Source: Agrypnia vestita (taxonomy: Eukaryota; Arthropoda; Insecta; Trichoptera; Phryganeidae). From it: a stretch of DNA of 64,000 bases. Position 1 is the first letter of the stretch. Each line of letters begins with the position of its first letter. Positions 22,306-32,329 of the stretch are shown one piece after another. Both the position numbers and the translations under genes were made by a program. The stretch spans positions 186,001 to 250,000 of the forward strand of contig JADDOH010023080.1 in assembly GCA_016648135.1 (NCBI GenBank). The letters are read 5' to 3'. The notes under the pieces were generated by a model, which was given only the letters and a program-made list of their open reading frames with translations, was not told the origin of the DNA and did no database searches.

Positions 22306-23096
22306 CTGAAATACCACAAGTAGTGAGCGCACTTCTCTAATGATATTCCGTTTATACATTTACAACAGATCATTATCAAAAAAGGAATTTTTAAAAAATC
22401 CTTTATCTTAACTACAAGCCGGGCTTGATTTCTTGTGGAAAAATCCTGAAAATAAAAATTAACACGCTTCCTGTCATATAGTCAAGCTGAAATTTTTCTC
22501 ATCAAGTTGATAACGATGCATTCTTACATACAATTGGGGTCACACGTATACACACGCATATAAAAAAATGCAAATTTATCTCAAATGTTTGGGCAAGTAC
22601 ATATCTACTTTCTGGTACTATTCTAAAATTATTTAAATCCTGGGTACTTTAGAATTTATCTCTTTATTTAAAATTACTAAAAAAACAAAAGCTGACTGTT
22701 TCCTTCTGTAAAATGATTTTGTTTGTTATGAATTATTATCGTATCAAAATGCCAGTGATAATTATTAGAATAATCCAAATACTGGAGAAACGATTTTCAC
22801 GATTATCTTAAATTTAATTTAATACCAATGTAATTAATACAAATGAATCTCTTCCAGTCAAGAAAACAAGAATACAATAAATTTTTATTTTATTTATTTA
22901 TTCAATAGATAACTAATACATATGATTGCTTTTAAAACAATGATAACTAGCAAATATTAACAATCAAATTATTATTACATGAGAATTAAGATTCTTGTAT
23001 GTGGTGAGGGAAATGGAATCCAAAGACCTCGTATATAAAAGATTTATATTGAAAACTTTAAAAAAAAAATTATAAAAAAAAATATGTCCGACATAC
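22306..23096 (-). other. C3G intron 2, nothing recognised
   Basis: AT-rich intron, no repeats shared with the rest of the window noticed. Confidence 0.4.
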
Positions 23097-23193
23097 CTGT
23101 CGTACAAGCACCTCTAAATCTTTTGCAGGATTGGCCTCCGGGTCGTCCACCTTCTGTTGGCCCCTCGCTTTTGGACTGAGGGGAGAATGCGAC
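23097..23193 (-). CDS. C3G: C3G exon 2: basic linker into helical region
   Basis: The exon is 97 nt, acceptor tctcag|gtcg, donor cgacag|gtatgt, phase 2 in and phase 0 out. It encodes RSHSPLSPKARGQQKVDDPE and ANPAKDLEVLVRQ. The end matches EEKEKEVVSALRYF of vertebrate C3G. Together with exon 1 it gives a basic, serine/proline-rich N-terminus like the family's SPKIKRTPSKKGKP segment. Confidence 0.88.
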
Positions 23194-23699
23194 CTGAGAA
23201 AAATATAGTTTGAAAAAAAAGAACCACCGGTAGATTAAATTAATGAAATGGAGATTGTTTAATGCAGAGTAATCCATTTAGATACATTACATTGCGGAGT
23301 TACTACAAGAAATTGATAAGTCCATATTTAAGATAAATGAAGTTAGTGATGAAAAATGTATCTGTACATGAATATGTCTGGAAAAAGTTTGCGGGTCCTC
23401 TGATATCGGCAACGCAATTTTCAGCTACTCAACCAGTCCCAGCATTTTGTAAAATCAGACAGGCAAAAGTTTGTAAAAACATTTACATAAAACTAACCAA
23501 AGCAATGAACACTCCAAACTCGGTGAGTATCTTTACAGCCAAAGCACGCATGGTAAGTAAACAATAATTCTAATTTTAGAAAAATGACAAATTTTAAAAT
23601 TGTGATAACTCATAATATGTTTGACGATGTCATTCCAAGAGAGGTATGAAAAACCGAATATTCAACCAGATCAAGTACCTATAAGTTAAAACCTATTGG

Positions 23700-24480
23700 A
23701 CACAACTACCCAGCCGTGTAGCTATCAATAGTAGATAAGTTTGGGTGTTTTTGCAATGTGTTTGATAATTAGGCCTTATTATTTAGTTTGATAATCAGGC
23801 CTCTTGGCTTTTCGAAGCCTTAATAAATAAAATAAAAATGCTTTACATAATTGGTTTGGTTAAGTGGAATGTAGAGTTGGGTTGGTCGGGTGGCTTCGGC
23901 GCAATATACCAGTCCTAGGGCCTGTACTGACACAGCTTCTCCCACCGTGTTTTTCATACTTGCACAGGGCGACCGACAGGCAACGGACTTGGGGGTGAAA
24001 TTGATGGTTCCTAAAGTACGGCTAAAGTAAAAGGCGGTGAGCGTCTGTCACTGCATGTTGGCGGTGGCTCACAAATGAAGAGTGTTGGCAAACTAACATA
24101 TTGGGGTTCTAGTCACTTATGCCATCCCTAATGCATATCCTGACTCATTAGTTTAATCTAATAATTGGCCATTGTGTGACCAATGATAGTGTATGCAATC
24201 CTAGTTAGTTGGGCCACCCTGGTTTCACGTCTGACGACAATTGGTGGATAAAAATACACAATCAAACCAGTTAGATGCAGAGGCACAGATTGGGTGACAT
24301 TATCCAGGACAGAAGAACGTACAGCCTAAGGACAAGGAGAGCTGACCACAATAGTCGACAACGACAGTGAGTTGGGATGAAGCCAGGGAGATGAAGAATT
24401 TAGAGTGAGTTGGGTAATGCTAAGAAACACGCATCCTTTCAGATGTTTCACAAGGATTACATACATAATACAGAGCCTCG
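23700..24480. other. Unidentified moderate-GC stretch in C3G intron 1
   Basis: The base composition is closer to that of retrotransposon coding DNA than to the surrounding intron, and it leads into two retrotransposon stubs (24517-24600 and 24700-24995). No open frame or protein similarity was recognised. It contains a direct repeat gataattaggcct / gataatcaggcct at about 23762-23803. Confidence 0.3.
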
Positions 24481-24516
24481 ATCGCTCAGCTCTTTAAGTA
24501 AAAGAGCCACTCTTTC

Positions 24517-24600
24517 TTCTTCTAGTTCTTATCCGGTTAACAATTATCTTGGCGATCACAATCTTATTTGCAGAACCTCGAAATAGTTGAACTGTGGGTT
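24517..24600 (-). repeat. 3'-terminal fragment of the RTE-like element
   Basis: The series cttcttctagttcttatccg, ttggcgatcacaatcttatt and gcagaacctcgaaatagttg parallels the 3' end of the stub at 13360-13450 (cttcttcttgtggtgcc, ttggcgatcattctggcaat). Only the last 80 bp or so are present. Confidence 0.45.
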
Positions 24601-24699
24601 TCCCAAACTGGATTCCTCATGATATGGACAAAAATTGCAACTTTTAGAGTTTTAATCCACAAATAATTTTTTTTATTTCTCTAGCCTCGAGCCTGGTTT

Positions 24700-24995
24700 C
24701 ACAGGATCGGATTGAGCAAGAGGGAGACTTCAATGGTTTACCGAATGCATCTGGGTCATTGTTCTGTCCGCTTGCACCTTGCGAAAATTCATGTTCTAAA
24801 CTCCCCAATCTGTGAGTGCCGACAAGAGGAGGAGGATTTGAACCACTTGTTTTTTCAATTGCATTTTAAATGTCATTTAAAATGTACTCAGTCCCTACTC
24901 CAGGATCTTGCAGATCTTAATGTCCCTTTCCCTACAAATATCCAGGTCTTACTTACAAACTGCCAACGGGAAGTATTGAAAGTTTTATTATGATT
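24700..24995 (+). mobile_element. Jockey/R1-like retrotransposon, C-terminal stub
   Basis: The + frame 24712-24993 reads YRMHLGHCSVRLHLAKIHVL, NSPICECRQEEEDLNHLFFQ, then LLQDLADLNVPFPTNIQVLL. The motif (R)LGH..(L)..HL.KI.V..SP.C.C..EEED..H.FF.C is the cysteine/histidine cluster at the C-terminus of jockey-like ORF2. The final cysteine is replaced (LFFQLHFKCH), so it is probably decayed. Opposite in orientation to C3G. Confidence 0.75.
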
Positions 24996-25388
24996 TTTAA
25001 AGAGTAATTGCATTAAGCTGTAATGCTTATGTAGATGACCTATGGACTAGTGTTTCGCGATAATATCCTCTTACTGGGTGACAAACCATTAAATTTAATA
25101 AAATAAAAATTCTTTTGCATTTGTATAGTTAGAAACCCTCATAAACCATTTTTAGAATCCATTTACGAATTTAAATTTAGGTCATGACTACAAAATACTT
25201 TCTTAATGCAGAAATAGCAGCTCGGGCTTGCCCTATACAACATTCAATTTCCATAGAAGGCTACAGTTTTCTTTTAATCCACATCCCAGGTAGACTACTT
25301 TACCTATTCTTTCCCGTCTAATGATAAAACATTCACAACCTTCATCCCATCCTTCCACAAACAGGTATCATAACAAAGGGAGACTGAC

Positions 25389-25557
25389 CTGTGCGAGGGC
25401 GGCGGGCCGGGCGAGCGCAGCGCCATGGCGGAGATGCGCTCCAGCAGGTCCTCCTTGAAGGAGCGCGCGCGCCTCGCCAGCTTGTTGGCCGAGCGGAAGG
25501 AGGCCTTGTGGCCGCTGGAGGGGGTAGCGCCCGCGGGGGAGCCGTCTGCGTCGCCAC
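25389..25557 (-). CDS. C3G: C3G exon 1 of the visible series: basic N-terminal segment (possible extended start at 25669)
   Basis: The exon is 169 nt if the acceptor tgtccacag|gtgg is used, donor cacag|gtcagt, phase 2 out. It encodes GDADGSPAGATPSSGHKASF and RSANKLARRARSFKEDLLER, then ISAMALRSPGPPPSH. KLARRARSFK followed by a LLERISAM helix looks like the basic N-terminal segment of insect C3G, but this rests on memory. The same frame stays open upstream to an ATG at 25669, which would add 37 residues beginning MENIPYNLGEML. Whether that is an alternative first exon or intron read-through cannot be decided; the pyrimidine tract before the acceptor is short and the Kozak context of the ATG is weak. 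The exon is strikingly GC-rich compared with its surroundings. Confidence 0.8.
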
Positions 25558-25669
25558 CTGTGGACAAGCACAAATCTCCATTATAGACGACATCACACAT
25601 TATCAACGTATCGCCGTTTATCTCGTTAACTGTTAACATCTCACCCAAATTGTAAGGAATATTTTCCAT

Positions 25670-26400
25670 TCAAAATTGATTGAAGAACACTCATCCGAAG
25701 TAGCCAGAAAAATATACAAAAACGTGTCAAATTTTCCGATACCATACATTGTCATTTCAATACATTTTGAACAGAATGTTATCATTTTGAACTGACTGAA
25801 TCTCTATGAGGAAACTGAAAACTGTATGAAGTTTGCAACATGTTGTTTAAAAAGCGTGTTCTAAACAAATTGGAGGAGCGCGATAGAAGTTATACTTCTT
25901 TGGCGTGATTGTGATAATTGATATTTACATATTGGTTAAAAACGTATATATATTAATACAATGTCTAGGAAGATGACTAATATGTATAATTGATAACACT
26001 TTCATTTAATTAAATTATAAATATTTGTTTTTGAAGTGGTACATTGGTTTGACAGCTTAAATAAGAGATAATTGTCTTCGAATCGGCGTCTTACAATTTA
26101 TAGCCGCAGCATCGACATATGATGCGACGAATCAAAAAAAAGTGTGCATTTTCAAAAAATCTTCATTTTCAAAAGTGCCTACCCACTTTCATGTTTTATG
26201 ATTTTCGGCATAAAACGGTTCCGTATTCAAAATTTTTGAAACTAAACAACTTTGACAGCCGCATTGACTGTCGAATGAATGAATGTATTTTTTATTTTGA
26301 AAACGAATATCTCACAATTACGTCGTTTTTAAAAAAACATCGACAATAACATACACACCTAAAATCGTAATTCAATAAAACAGTTCAAATTTTCAATTCA
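25670..26400. other. AT-rich DNA upstream of the visible C3G exons, nothing recognised
   Basis: If C3G has a further 5' exon this is intron; if translation starts at 25669 it is promoter-proximal. No TATA box plus initiator arrangement could be supported. Confidence 0.35.
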
Positions 26401-26403
26401 TTT

Positions 26404-26790
26404 GTCAGTTTACGGGTATAAACACAACGAAACAATGTGCCTCGTACGCATGGCTTGCACATACTAATTCGATTGTCTTTCTTAAATTGAAAGACCTCGA
26501 TTCAAAATAGTCGACAATACATTATTTATATTACTGGAACACTAATTTTAAGTGAATAAATTTTTGACGGTTCAATGGATGCGCGCGCATTTCGTGGTCT
26601 CGCATTCCCGCTACACGCATTCTCGCCACAATGCGCACGATGTCGTGCGCAACTTTTTACCAATGCGCCAAAAGGAGACAACTCCGTAAAAAAAATTGTT
26701 TTAAAAATGTTTCGTAAAAAAAAAAAACGTATTGCAACTTTGATACTGTACCTAGACTTTACTCTCGCGACCAACGGATGAGCGAAATAT
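26404..26790 (+). repeat. Dispersed repeat with hairpin head, copy 1
   Basis: The words gtgcctcgtacgcatggctt, attcgattgtctttcttaaa, gtcgacaatacattat, ggaacactaattttaagtga, gatgcgcgcgcatttcgt and ccaatgcgccaaaaggag reappear in the same order at 41690-42010, and the first of them also in the foldback repeat at 42922-43075. Non-coding; family unidentified. Confidence 0.6.
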
Positions 26791-27317
26791 GTAGTGTCGT
26801 TACTAGGTGTGGCGGAGGTGGCTCACTCTCAACGCGAGCCGCGATGCCCACACCGAACGGGTATCGACTTAATGCGATTTATAATTGATACATTATTAGC
26901 GTGCGTCGACATCTATAAATCAAGGAATGCCGGCATGAGAAGGTCACACCAGAATCGCGAATACCGCATATCGTATAATAACGCATTAGAAACATTTACG
27001 GAAATGAACTCGTAACTAACGAAGCAGGAAAACTCTCGAAGCAAATCACTACAAATCAAATCTAAATCGAGATGAAATAAAGAAAAATATTTGTTGAACT
27101 GAAACAAATTTTCATTCAAAATATTTTCCATTGGGACGGAGATTTTTTATTAAATTTATTGTTAATTTTTAGCAAGTACAACTGCCAAATTCTGTAAAAA
27201 AATTAATTGACATTTGATTGATTTTGTAAAAACAGATTTTAATATAAATTCAATTTAACAATCGTAAAAAGGAAAGAATTAATTTGGAATATTTCTCCCT
27301 CACAATATAATGATCTC

Positions 27318-27420
27318 ACAATATAGTGATCTAAAACAGGTGAACAGTTTCAAATACCTCGGTGTAGTAACATCTCAGGATGTAAAGCGAGAAAGTGAAT
27401 TTGACAATGTAATAATCGTG
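27318..27420 (+). repeat. Short reverse-transcriptase fragment of a non-LTR element
   Basis: The + strand reads LKQVNSFKYLGVVTSQDVKR followed by ESEFDNVI, then a stop. (V)..FKYLGV..TSD.....EI.(N)RI is the conserved segment just after the RT catalytic domain of RTE/jockey-type elements. The fragment is cut on both sides. Confidence 0.65.
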
Positions 27421-27424
27421 TCAT

Positions 27425-27650
27425 TTACGTTATAGTAACAAATCTGAATTTTATTCAGGCCATTGTTTAACAATATTAACCGATACCTTATATTTTCATG
27501 TATACATTTTTTGGTACATGTGTTACCTGTTATCTGCCAAAATCCCCCGAACTCAAATGTCATTATATCCAAACCTTGTATTTAAAATATTTTAGGTTTG
27601 ATACTGTAACGTAAGTCTGGCGGTCGCTGGCTCCTAATCTAGTAGTTATG
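27425..27650. repeat. Dispersed repeat (ccgaactcaaatgtcat family), copy 1
   Basis: It shares tatctgccaaaatcccccga, actcaaatgtcattat and tctggcggtcgctggctcct with 33230-33320, and in inverse orientation with about 31505-31645. Also shares gtcatttacgttatagtaa with 32672-32692. Probably one element broken up by later insertions, including the foldback element at 31651. Confidence 0.55.
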
Positions 27651-28083
27651 TTAAATTAATTATAGGTAGGTACTCGTATATCCTCTTGAATATGCGGTCC
27701 TGTGACGTCAGCATTGCGGAATATTTCCAGAAAAACCACAGGAAGTAACACGCATCTATTCTAATAAACATGATTGTCTCATAAAAATAATAACTGAGGA
27801 ATTTATTACATTTTTTAACAGTGATTAAACTAAAATAACTTTAAGAGAAAAAATGTATTAAATAATGAACTGTTAGGGAATCCTGCCGGGATTTCATTAT
27901 AAGACTATGCGTATGAATATAATTTTAAAAATTACATTTAAACACTATATCAGTGAATTTAAGTTCAATTAAGTGTTCACAAAAGCGAAGTATTAATATC
28001 GAGTATATAAAATGTTCAGAGGTGAACCAAACAAGTTCTTTAGGAGAGGGGAATGAGTCACAGCGGAAGAATGTCCTGAATGA

Positions 28084-28130
28084 ACTGCAGCATAAAACTG
28101 TCGCAGTTACTGACAGTTTTATGCTGCAGT
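28084..28130. repeat. Perfect 19-bp hairpin
   Basis: Arms actgcagcataaaactgtc (28084-28102) and its exact complement (28112-28130), loop 9 nt. It lies directly before a repeat (28131-28310) that recurs at 39935-40110, where no such hairpin precedes it. Confidence 0.85.
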
Positions 28131-28310
28131 AAAAGTATTTATTCTTGCATAATTAAATCCCCTAGTAAACAAGACGAATGTTTTACAATAGACATAATTT
28201 CAAAGAATTTGTTCCAAACCGAGTCTCTTAAGTAAATATGTTTTCTTGTAATAAAGCGCGACTTATTTACTAAGACATTATACATTTTAAGAGAGTTGAG
28301 TTTTTTAATA
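28131..28310 (+). repeat. Dispersed repeat (tgcataattaaat family), copy 1
   Basis: The segments aaagtatttattcttgcata, attttacaatagac, ccgagtctctt and tgtaataaagcgcgacttat match 39950-40100 (tgcataattaaatcttcatg, ttttacaatagacgttg, cgcgtctcttcat, tgtaataaaacgcgatttat). Both lie close to other repeats; family not identified. Confidence 0.6.
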
Positions 28311-28904
28311 ATTGTTTCAAAATTTACAAACAAGTAATAATTTTTTAAACAAGTCGAACGTAGGTATCTACGTTAGTTAATGTGCATTTATTTTGTTGGA
28401 TTTTGGAATTATTATATTTTATCATTCAAAAAATTAAAAAAAAAATGGTGCAAGGAAAACTGAACTAAACATTTCATTCGTTAACATGACGTAATTAATA
28501 TTCTAAATGAACAATTCATTTCTGAATGAACCACCTCCACGTACAGATACATATAAAATACATTAAGATAAAACGGCTAGACTTTACGAGATGTCAACAC
28601 CCGCAGGTTTATTTCTGTTTTTTTTTTTATCTCTGGTAAATAAACATTCAAAATGGCGGAAAATTGTCAGTTGCGACGCCGTATAATCTCTCAACAAATA
28701 GGTTTCCTCTCACCACGGCACTGTAATACAATGATTCATTAGTATTTTAATATAATTGAGATTCAATATTATCTTCGGGCTTGCCTTATAATGATATTGA
28801 GACTTTGAATAATTGAAATAAAAATTCAATGAACGATTTATAACTTTGTGGTGACATATTTAATAATTAAATAATACACAACTTGGTATACACCACTAAT
28901 TTTT

Positions 28905-28965
28905 TTTTTTTTTATTCACCTCTACAAGTTTCGGGAACGAAGTTCCCTTCCTCAGGAGGATACAA
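28905..28965 (-). repeat. CTGAGGA-hairpin-GAAAC motif next to a poly-T run
   Basis: Minus strand: cctcctgaggaagggaactt followed by cgttcccgaaacttgtagag. It has CTGAGGA, one extra A, a perfect 6-bp stem (gggaac/gttccc, loop ttc) and GAAAC. cctc before and gagg after can pair, as stem I of a hammerhead would. An A-tract follows on the same strand (28900-28913 as T on +). Confidence 0.5.
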
Positions 28966-29440
28966 TGTACCTATACTAAAAATTATTACATGATCATTAT
29001 ATAGTTAACTAGTGGGAGGAGAGTAGGCGAAGTAAATAGAAAGGGGCGGGGGAGGGATGTTGTTAGGGAATAATTAAGGGATTGTCAACTTTGTTTTTTT
29101 TTATTTATAATTGGAAAAATGTTAAGCGTGGGGTTGTTTGGGATTTGAATTTGACTGTTTATTATATTATTATTGAGGTTAATATTTTTTCTTATTTCTA
29201 AAATTTCAAAACTATCTAATTGTCTATTATTTTCGTTATTTTGTAAAATTTGAATTGAATTAGGTGTTCAAATTTTACTTGCTTCATCCACGTTTATTAC
29301 AGTTTTACAAGTTGCAGGCTTAGGTGACGGTTAGAAAATAACGATCTCACTATGAGAAACGCACTTCTTGCCATCTCTATTCCGCAACACACGAGTTTTT
29401 ATGGAAGACCTAACAAGACCAATTGATGTTTACTTAAAGG

Positions 29441-30258
29441 TATCTACTGATACACATGCTTATTTTTGAGCATGCTCAAAACTAGCATGCTCTAACAACT
29501 GTACGCACTTGCTCATTATTAGCATGCTTATTTTAATCATGCTCATTCATGAGCATACTCAAAGCTAACAATCAAACAAACATGCTTATTACTGGCATGC
29601 TCTTGTCATAGAATAGAGAGGAACTCTAGTTCAAAATTGAAACTTTGCAAACTGAAATAGAAAATTCAAGTGAACCAATAAATCGAAACAGTTCCTGGGT
29701 TTAATCAAACACACACGCTTATTAGTGGCATGCTCTTGTCATAGAATAGAGACGCTCTTGTTCAAAATGGAAACTGCAAACTTTCAAATTCAAGTGAACC
29801 AATAAATCAAAATATTTTTGATTTTAGTTTTTATAATTTTTATTGTAAGATTTGAATCATTCATATCTTTTAATAAAGTTTCATAAACATTATTTCTCGC
29901 AATATTATTTTTACATAGCGGTGACCGAGTATTCCTCAGACAATCGCGGTTCCCATAATAAGTCAAGAAAAGTAGGTACCTAATGTTTTGTCATCTCCCC
30001 AACGCGCCATATTTGTTTCATCTGTCGCGGACTGAGAAGATCGTATTGATAATCGATACTAGCTGCGAATGACATTAGCATGCTCGTAATCAGGCCTGCT
30101 ACACACGTGCTCAAAAGATACCCCTTCTCATGGCGAATGACATGAGCATGCTCATTATTAGCGATGTGCGTACACACATGCTACTAAATGGCAATGGCTC
30201 AAGAAACCCAATACTGCGCATGCTCACGTACCACTAATGAGCGTGTGTATCAGTACAG
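29441..30258. mobile_element. GCATGC-rich terminal-inverted-repeat element, copy 1 (its right end split by a MITE)
   Basis: The left end tactgatacacatgcttatt and right end ...gtgtgtatcagta are inverted repeats. The interior is studded with gagcatgctc-type palindromes (gcatgc or one-mismatch forms more than ten times) and carries catgctcttgtcatagaata, gtgaaccaataaatc and acatagcggtgaccgagtat, all present in order in copy 2 (58336-59040). The 143-bp MITE at 30256-30398 has inserted at the TA of its last bases: after the MITE the sequence resumes with TAcc, completing the cagtacc end seen in copy 2. Non-coding; no target duplication could be assigned. Confidence 0.75.
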
Positions 30259-30398
30259 TTGCCGGTAAACTTCTTGAAATTTTTTGGCGTAGTGGGGGAA
30301 TGCGCAGAAGACAAAATTTGGGTCTCTTTGGTGGAATAGTACATGCGCAAACTTCCCCCCACTAGGCCGAAAATTTTCAAGATGTTTGCCGGCTACTG
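30256..30398. mobile_element. CAGT-ended MITE, 143 bp, copy 1
   Basis: It starts CAGTTGCCGGTAAACTTCTT after TA (30254-30255) and ends ATGTTTGCCGGCTACTG before TA (30399-30400). The terminal inverted repeats extend about 40 bp (cagt-gccggcaaac-tcttgaaatt...ggcgtagtggg). Copy 2 (34240-34382) has exactly the same length. TA duplication and CAGT ends point to the Tc1/mariner/pogo group. Confidence 0.88.
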
Positions 30399-30419
30399 TA
30401 CCTTTACACAGTTTCGCCG

Positions 30420-30735
30420 GGAGGTCGCGGGGTGTCCGGACCTGGGACCGGAAGCGGATCGCGGACCAGCGGACGTGACGCCGAGAGGGGGACCCCGGTC
30501 ACGCGGCGCTGGCGGGCCGCGTCACCGCGATCCGCGCCGCCCGTGACGTCAGCGGACATTGGTGAATGGGAGTATTCTCGCCGGCGGCGGCGCATGCGCG
30601 ACCCGCAAAGTGTGCCGGGTCAGACTATTGACGGGTTACGGCTGATAACAACAACACTCCTTAAATTACCGCCATTACCGGCCTGGCCGCGTGGTACGCG
30701 TTCTACGCAATCGCCCGTACTCCGAAAATAACAAC
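30420..30735. promoter_or_regulatory. CpG-dense patch with CRE and NRF1-type sites: candidate promoter
   Basis: About 315 bp of very GC- and CpG-rich DNA in AT-rich surroundings. It contains a perfect palindromic CRE TGACGTCA (30544-30551) and a perfect GCGCATGCGC (30590-30599), the NRF1/Ewg consensus. Open frames on both strands run through it, as expected from composition alone. No splice donor or initiator could be fixed. It might be a C3G promoter and first exon (about 5 kb upstream of exon 1), another gene's promoter, or old repeat DNA. Confidence 0.35.
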
Positions 30736-31650
30736 ATTGTTATTTGGTGATTATTACCCCGACACTCAAAAATAGAGAAACGTCGAGACATCTGTTAAAT
30801 GTCAATATTTTCTGTCACTGTGATGAAAAAATTGTCTTTAATTTAATATTTGAACTCTTTGGGTGAAGAAATTAGTATATGTGTGTGAAACTAATTAATT
30901 TCTACCAACTTTTAAAATAATATTAGTACTTATATTTTTTAATTTATATTACATACTTTAGACAAAACTCCAGATTGCAATGACTGGTTTGCGTGATAGA
31001 AAAATCGCTTCGACATCAGATAAAAATATTTTTTTAAGAACACCCAGAGATCGTGGAGGTCCGACATTACAATCCATGTATGTGTAACATAATTTAAAAT
31101 AGTTTATATGCCATTATTGCACAACTGTTGGATGTTGAAAAGTGATATTGCACGCATAAATATACAGGATTTTCTGCTTCCTGTCTTAGATTTTTAATGA
31201 CAATTATTGATTCCTTTATTATCCACATCCCCCTCGACCAACATTTATCAAGATTCACGACTACTTTCCAAAGGTCGCAGCTAAAATTTCAAGAGTCGTA
31301 AATGAAAATTAATTAAACAATTACACGGCCATAAATAAATAGGTCCCGTCTATTTTTAAGAGTTGGAGTATTAATCATCGAATAAGGCCTACTGACGAAA
31401 ATCTACATCCTGTCTATTTTTGAGTGTTGGGGTAACAGTCACCAAAATAACAATCTTATTATTTTCAAAACACGGCCGAATTTCTTGTGTTTACATCCTT
31501 GAATCCTAATAGACTAAGAGCCAGCGACCTCCATAATTACTCTATAGTATCAAACCTGAAATATTTTCTCTAGATGTACACTGTAGCAGATAAGAAGGTT
31601 TAGATATAATGACATTTGAGTTCGGAGGAATTTTCCAGATGACAGATTTT

Positions 31651-32329
31651 CATCCGTATTCTGAAAATAACAATGTCTGGATCTTTAAGATCTTTATCCC
31701 AACACTTAATAGACGATAATAAAAATTAAAAATGTCCAGAGCGGATTTTGTAATTCTACGGCTCATATACACTGTATTAAAAGATGATATAAGAAAGATT
31801 GTTTCTTTCAATCGTATTAATTTCTTCATCCACAGCGTCCAGATGAAATATCATGGCTAAACTTGTCATGACCACGTTCGGCGTTACCGCGTATTCAAAT
31901 CTTCCCATCTTGACATTTGACAGATAACAATTTACATCTTTCTTCCTCCCTCATAGAAACAAACACCGACGTAAAGTTATGTCTCGTTTATTTATAATTT
32001 TTATTATCGTCTATTAAGTGTTGGGATAAAGATCTTAAAGATCCAGACGTATCTGTCAAAAGTCAAAAAATGTCAAGGTGGGAAGATTTGAATACGCAGT
32101 AACGCCGAACACGGTCATTCCAAGTTTAGCCATGGTATTTCATCTGGACGCTGTGGATGAAGTAATTAATACGAAACAATCTTTCTTATATAATCTTTTA
32201 ATACAGTGTATTTGAGCCGTAGAATTACAAAATCCGCTCTCGACATTTTTAATTTTTATTATCGTCTATTAAGTGTTGGGATAAAGATCTTAAAGATCCA
32301 GACATTGTTATTTTCAGAATCGGGCCGAA
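31651..32329. mobile_element. Large foldback element, about 680 bp, copy 1
   Basis: Arms of roughly 300 bp are inverted copies of each other: ccgtattctgaaaataacaa, tgtctggatctttaagatct, ttatcccaacacttaataga, aatgtccagagcggattttg, tccacagcgtccagatgaaa and gaccacgttcggcgttac in the left arm and their complements in the right. The unique centre contains a further copy of the terminal 60 bp. Copy 2 is at 59166-59842, with the centre in the other orientation. Non-coding. Confidence 0.85.

Larger units (their letters stand above)
2316..25557 (-). other. C3G: Gene model: Rap guanine-nucleotide exchange factor C3G (RAPGEF1 orthologue), 13 coding exons, both ends open
   Basis: Thirteen minus-strand exons, each flanked by AG and GT and all phase-compatible, join into one frame of about 2651 nt without a stop. 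Known of the family: C3G is a cytoplasmic adaptor-linked exchange factor that loads GTP on Rap1 (and R-Ras) after Crk SH3 domains bind its proline-rich segment. Seen here: the N-terminal basic and helical region, four PxLPxK Crk-binding motifs and the AYM motif, in the same order as in vertebrate C3G. The RasGEF-N and CDC25 catalytic domains are absent and expected on exons left of position 1. The first exon listed starts in phase 1, so either a further 5' exon lies to the right or transcription and translation start inside the preceding open stretch (ATG at 25669). Introns range from 143 bp to about 8.4 kb, and the long ones are full of repeats. Homology is judged from remembered family sequence, not from a search. 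Confidence 0.9.

Noticed and set aside
25342..25636. Other-frame and opposite-strand open frames over C3G exon 1
   Set aside because: They arise from the high GC content of the exon; only one frame joins in phase with exon 2 and matches the family.
28084..28130. Pre-miRNA
   Set aside because: The stem is perfectly paired and short, the loop only 9 nt, and it lies at a repeat boundary; listed only as a hairpin.
31940..32060. Inversion of the centre between the two large foldback copies
   Set aside because: Because the arms are inverted repeats of each other, the whole copy being inserted in the opposite direction explains it; no internal inversion is needed.
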